From positions 1 through 7,859 of the forward strand of contig JASHOI010000638.1 of assembly GCA_030041195.1 (NCBI GenBank): 7,859 nucleotides of DNA, in the 5' to 3' direction. The number at the start of each line of letters is the position of its first letter. Within the stretch, counting starts at the first letter, position 1. The stretch comes from Streptosporangiaceae bacterium (GTDB lineage: Bacteria > Actinomycetota > Actinomycetes > Streptosporangiales > Streptosporangiaceae). A program made the translations under genes and the position numbers. The notes under the pieces were generated by a model that had not been told where the DNA came from, did not search any database, and worked only from the letters and a program-made list of their open reading frames with translations. Below, piece after piece: positions 6,521-7,859 of this stretch.

Positions 6521-6574
6521 TGCGGACACAAGAAGGCTAGCGGCATCTGCGCGCACAAGAGAGCTAGCGGCGAC
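6521..6574. repeat. Tandem 27-bp duplication upstream of the PP2C leader ORF
   Basis: The units 6521-6547 and 6548-6574 match at 21 of 27 positions. The best-conserved part is ACAAGA, two variable bases, GCTAGCGGC. Each unit carries a GCTAGC palindrome. It lies 22 nt upstream of the leader ATG 6499, so it sits where the PP2C promoter or an operator should be. Confidence 0.6.
6532..6544 (-). promoter_or_regulatory. GCCGCTAGCCTTC motif with a -10-like TAGCCT, upstream of PP2C
   Basis: On the minus strand TAGCCT (6539-6534) fits TANNNT and lies 34 nt before ATG 6499, leaving a short leader that includes AGGAAGGA. The 13-mer agrees at 12 of 13 positions with the one upstream of parE (281-293). 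No clear -35 is seen. The second tandem copy (6555-6571) carries TAGCTC, which breaks the -10 pattern, so only this copy would be the promoter. Confidence 0.3.
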
Positions 6575-6661
6575 AACTCGGTAACGAGAGCCGACAAGGC
6601 GTACCGCTCGGCGGCATCCCGCCGTGACCGCGCACGGCGCTGGCCTCGCGCTGCGATGAGC

Positions 6662-6702
6662 AACAATGTCCTTAATACTCGGTTATTGGTTGATTAATGA
6701 CA
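6662..6702. other. AT-rich patch in a GC-rich region
   Basis: Only about 13 of 41 bases are G or C, against roughly 70% around it. It contains TTAAT (6672-6676) and ATTAA (6693-6697) as inverted arms 16 nt apart. It may be promoter DNA, an easily melted element, or a nucleoid-protein site. No good -35/-10 pair could be fixed on either strand. Confidence 0.5.
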
Positions 6703-6711
6703 GCCCTCGCC

Positions 6712-6733
6712 CCCGGCATGGCCCGATGCCGGG
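6712..6733. repeat. Perfect inverted repeat CCCGGCAT-N6-ATGCCGGG
   Basis: Two 8-bp arms around GGCCCG. It is followed on the plus strand by AAAAG and has no T-run on either strand's 3' side, so it is not an intrinsic terminator. It sits between the AT-rich patch and the 21-bp array and is more likely a protein-binding site or a structured RNA element. Confidence 0.55.
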
Positions 6734-6756
6734 AAAAGAGGTCGTCGATGGCTCGC

Positions 6757-6922
6757 GTGATACCGGTGCCAGCCTGTGTGATACCGCTGACGATCCCAGG
6801 TGATACCGATGGTGGCTCGGCCGATACCGCAGACGGCCCGCGTGACACCGGCGATGACCCGCTTGACACCGGTGGGCGGCCACGCGAGATCGGCGGCTCG
6901 GGTGACGTCAATGGTGGTGGCT
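6757..6922. repeat. Degenerate 21-bp tandem repeat array, 7-8 units
   Basis: Units begin at about 6757, 6778, 6800, 6821, 6842, 6863 and 6884, with a divergent one at 6902, so spacing is 21, 22, 21, 21, 21, 21 and 18. Each unit opens with a box close to GTGAYACCGGTG: GTGATACCGGTG, GTGATACCGCTG, GTGATACCGATG, CCGATACCGCAG, GTGACACCGGCG, TTGACACCGGTG, GCGAGATCGGCG and GTGACGTCAATG. The remaining 9 bases vary. A 21-bp period equals two DNA turns, so the boxes face one side of the helix. It also means every reading frame carries 7-residue repeats. No spacer-repeat alternation of CRISPR type is present. The function is unknown. Confidence 0.7.
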
Positions 6923-6988
6923 GATGCCCCATGGTCTCCGCTCCCCCGGGCGGACCCACGTCGCGGTCGCGTGTTGGTAACCAGACCT

Positions 6989-7021
6989 CGTGCTCCATGG
7001 CACGATAGAGGCAGCCGTGCC
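6989..7021 (+). other. Competing hairpin arms CGTGC / GCACG / CGTGCC
   Basis: GCACG (7000-7004) can pair with CGTGC upstream (6989-6993, 6-nt loop) or with CGTGC downstream (7016-7020; 6 bp with the flanking G:C, 11-nt loop), but not both. This resembles a two-state leader RNA but has no T-run or riboswitch core that I recognise. It may be chance. Confidence 0.2.
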
Positions 7022-7154
7022 TCATCGTCCACCCGGCTGACGCCGCGGGCGGAGCCTGCGACCGTGAGAGGGGCGCGGGAGAGCGTGGCCACGGGCGGTA
7101 CCGGCCAGGCGAGGATATGGGCGAAGCAGGAAGGGGCGACGACACGGGCATAAA

Positions 7155-7196
7155 CGGGCGGCGCGCCGAGCCGGGGCATGGCATCGGGCGGCGCGC
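7155..7196. repeat. Perfect 12-nt direct repeat CGGGCGGCGCGC, 30 nt apart
   Basis: Copies at 7155-7166 and 7185-7196, about three helical turns apart and ending 18 nt before the GTG of the rightmost gene. The position suits an operator pair or leader element for that gene. Confidence 0.5.
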
Positions 7197-7214
7197 ATCT
7201 GGAAAGCTAGCCCT

Positions 7215-7859
7215 GTGAACCCGCCGAGCCGACGCACCGAGCCGCCGGGCCGGCCGGGGCATCACGGTCATTCCGGCCCGCCGCGGCAGCGACCGGGCCT
7301 GGCAAGTTCCGCGTCGCCGCCAAACGCGCTGTTCGCCGAGATGCTGCGGGCCGCGCGGGAACTGCTCGCGGTCCGCAGCCCGCTGGACGCCGAGCTGATG
7401 GTGAGCGAGCTCCTCGGCACCTGGTGGGGCCAGCAGGGCAGCGGCCGGCCCGGCGCCCGGCATCCCCGGCGCCGCCGGGCCGATGTGGAGGAGCTCGTCG
7501 GCGAGGGGCTCGTCGCCTACGCCGCCCAGCAGGGCAGCCCGGCAGCGCTCGCGCTGCTGTCCGGCATCGCCTGCCTGGGCACGCCGCACCAGGCGGCCAG
7601 CGCCGAGCAGGCGGCCCTGGCGCTGATGGAGCGCGGCGTCGCCCGGCCGGGATGGGCCGAGCACGTCGGTGCCGTTGTCGCGGCCGAGTGCTACCTGAAC
7701 TCCGATCCGTACGGCGACCGCGACGAGGTCGTCTGCGTGTTCAGCTACGCCGGCCAGGACCAGCACGCGCTGGTCGTGGTCGTCGACTACAACGCGGGCG
7801 GCCTGGCGCGGGACGGCTGGGTGACCTCGCAGGTGACCAAGCTGCTCGATTACTGCAGC
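7215..7859 (+). CDS. Conserved-looking actinobacterial protein of unknown function, 5' part
   Basis: 215 codons are visible with no stop, and the gene runs off the right edge. I do not recognise a named family, although the wording feels like a conserved actinobacterial hypothetical. Residues 1-36 are Pro/Arg/Gly-rich and probably disordered. From residue 38 the protein appears folded: ALFAEMLRAARELLAVRSPL, then ELMVSELLGTWWGQQ, a Gly/Arg-rich loop (75-88) and helices such as VEELVGEGLVAYAAQQGSPA. An alpha/beta stretch follows, EVVCVFSYAGQDQHALVVVV, then DYNAGGLARDGWVTSQVTKL. There is no signal peptide or membrane segment. The near-uniform G/C third positions support the plus strand. GTG 7215 is chosen for GGAAAG 8 nt upstream; ATG 7341 is an alternative that would drop the disordered leader. 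It is divergent from the PP2C gene. Confidence 0.75.
   Translation, partial: MNPPSRRTEPPGRPGHHGHSGPPRQRPGLASSASPPNALFAEMLRAARELLAVRSPLDAELMVSELLGTWWGQQGSGRPGARHPRRRRADVEELVGEGLVAYAAQQGSPAALALLSGIACLGTPHQAASAEQAALALMERGVARPGWAEHVGAVVAAECYLNSDPYGDRDEVVCVFSYAGQDQHALVVVVDYNAGGLARDGWVTSQVTKLLDYCS

Larger units (their letters stand above)
6500..7214. other. Long repeat-rich intergenic region between divergent genes
   Basis: About 715 nt with no gene I can support. From left to right it holds the PP2C ribosome-binding site, a 27-bp tandem duplication (6521-6574), an AT-rich patch (6662-6702), a perfect 8-bp-arm inverted repeat (6712-6733), a degenerate 21-bp tandem array (6757-6922), competing hairpin arms (6989-7021) and a 12-nt direct repeat (7155-7196) just before the rightmost gene. 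Open frames here have poor initiation sites and a composition dominated by the repeats. Confidence 0.6.

Noticed and set aside
4296..6584. 762-codon plus-strand ORF opposite the PP2C gene
   Set aside because: It is antisense to a gene with all domain motifs intact; its His/Arg/Gln-rich composition has no recognisable domain. Long antisense frames are common in GC-rich coding DNA.
6712..6733. Intrinsic terminator
   Set aside because: The perfect palindrome has A residues after it on plus and GC-rich sequence after it on minus; there is no T-run on either strand.
6757..6922. CRISPR array
   Set aside because: Units are contiguous and degenerate, with boxes of about 12 nt and 9 variable bases; there are no 28-37-nt repeats, no spacers of 30-40 nt and no cas gene.
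6697..6924. 75-codon plus-strand ORF with DTGG-like 7-residue repeats
   Set aside because: There is no ribosome-binding site before ATG 6697, third-position GC is low for this genome, and the repeats follow from the 21-bp period in any frame.
6672..7766. 364-codon minus-strand ORF over the right end
   Set aside because: It overlaps the plus-strand gene at 7215, whose codon bias and protein composition are far better. Its C-terminal part only reflects the 21-bp array as 7-residue repeats.

Overview
The window comes from a high-GC actinomycete chromosome. GC-rich third codon positions, GTG starts, a HrdB/SigA-type principal sigma factor with a long acidic N-terminal region, a DUF7455 mini zinc protein and a ParE-type (gyrB2) topoisomerase subunit all fit a Streptomyces/Streptosporangiales-like organism. 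I recall parE/gyrB2 lying close to hrdB in Streptomyces. The genus cannot be fixed from the sequence alone.

Layout, left to right. (1) The 5' end of a type II topoisomerase B-subunit gene on the minus strand, running off the left edge. (2) A divergent intergenic region, then on the plus strand a 73-residue CxxC/CxHH protein (DUF7455), an ECF-type sigma factor, and an overlapping membrane-anchored DUF4097-like beta-repeat protein that looks like the sigma factor's sensor or regulator. (3) Convergent to these, with only 8 nt between stop codons, the principal sigma factor gene hrdB on the minus strand. (4) Upstream of hrdB on the same strand, a PAS-PAS-GAF-SpoIIE (PP2C) phosphatase gene. (5) A long intergenic region of about 740 nt rich in repeats: a 27-bp tandem duplication, an AT-rich patch, a perfect 8-bp-arm inverted repeat, a degenerate 21-bp tandem array and a 12-nt direct repeat. 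(6) The 5' part of a plus-strand gene for an unrecognised protein, running off the right edge.

The window is mostly about transcription control: a housekeeping sigma factor, an alternative sigma factor with a membrane partner, and a sensory phosphatase of the class that controls sigma factors through partner switching. The most interesting signals are non-coding. An identical sigma-R-like promoter pattern, GGGAAG-N18-GTTGT, lies upstream of both the DUF7455/ECF cluster and hrdB. hrdB and the PP2C gene each have a short upstream ORF with a strong ribosome-binding site, ending in a 4-nt GTGA overlap with the main start, while the main starts lack good ribosome-binding sites. The degenerate 21-bp array is spaced at about two helical turns beside an AT-rich patch and a palindrome. 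I see no mobile element, CRISPR array, tRNA or rRNA.
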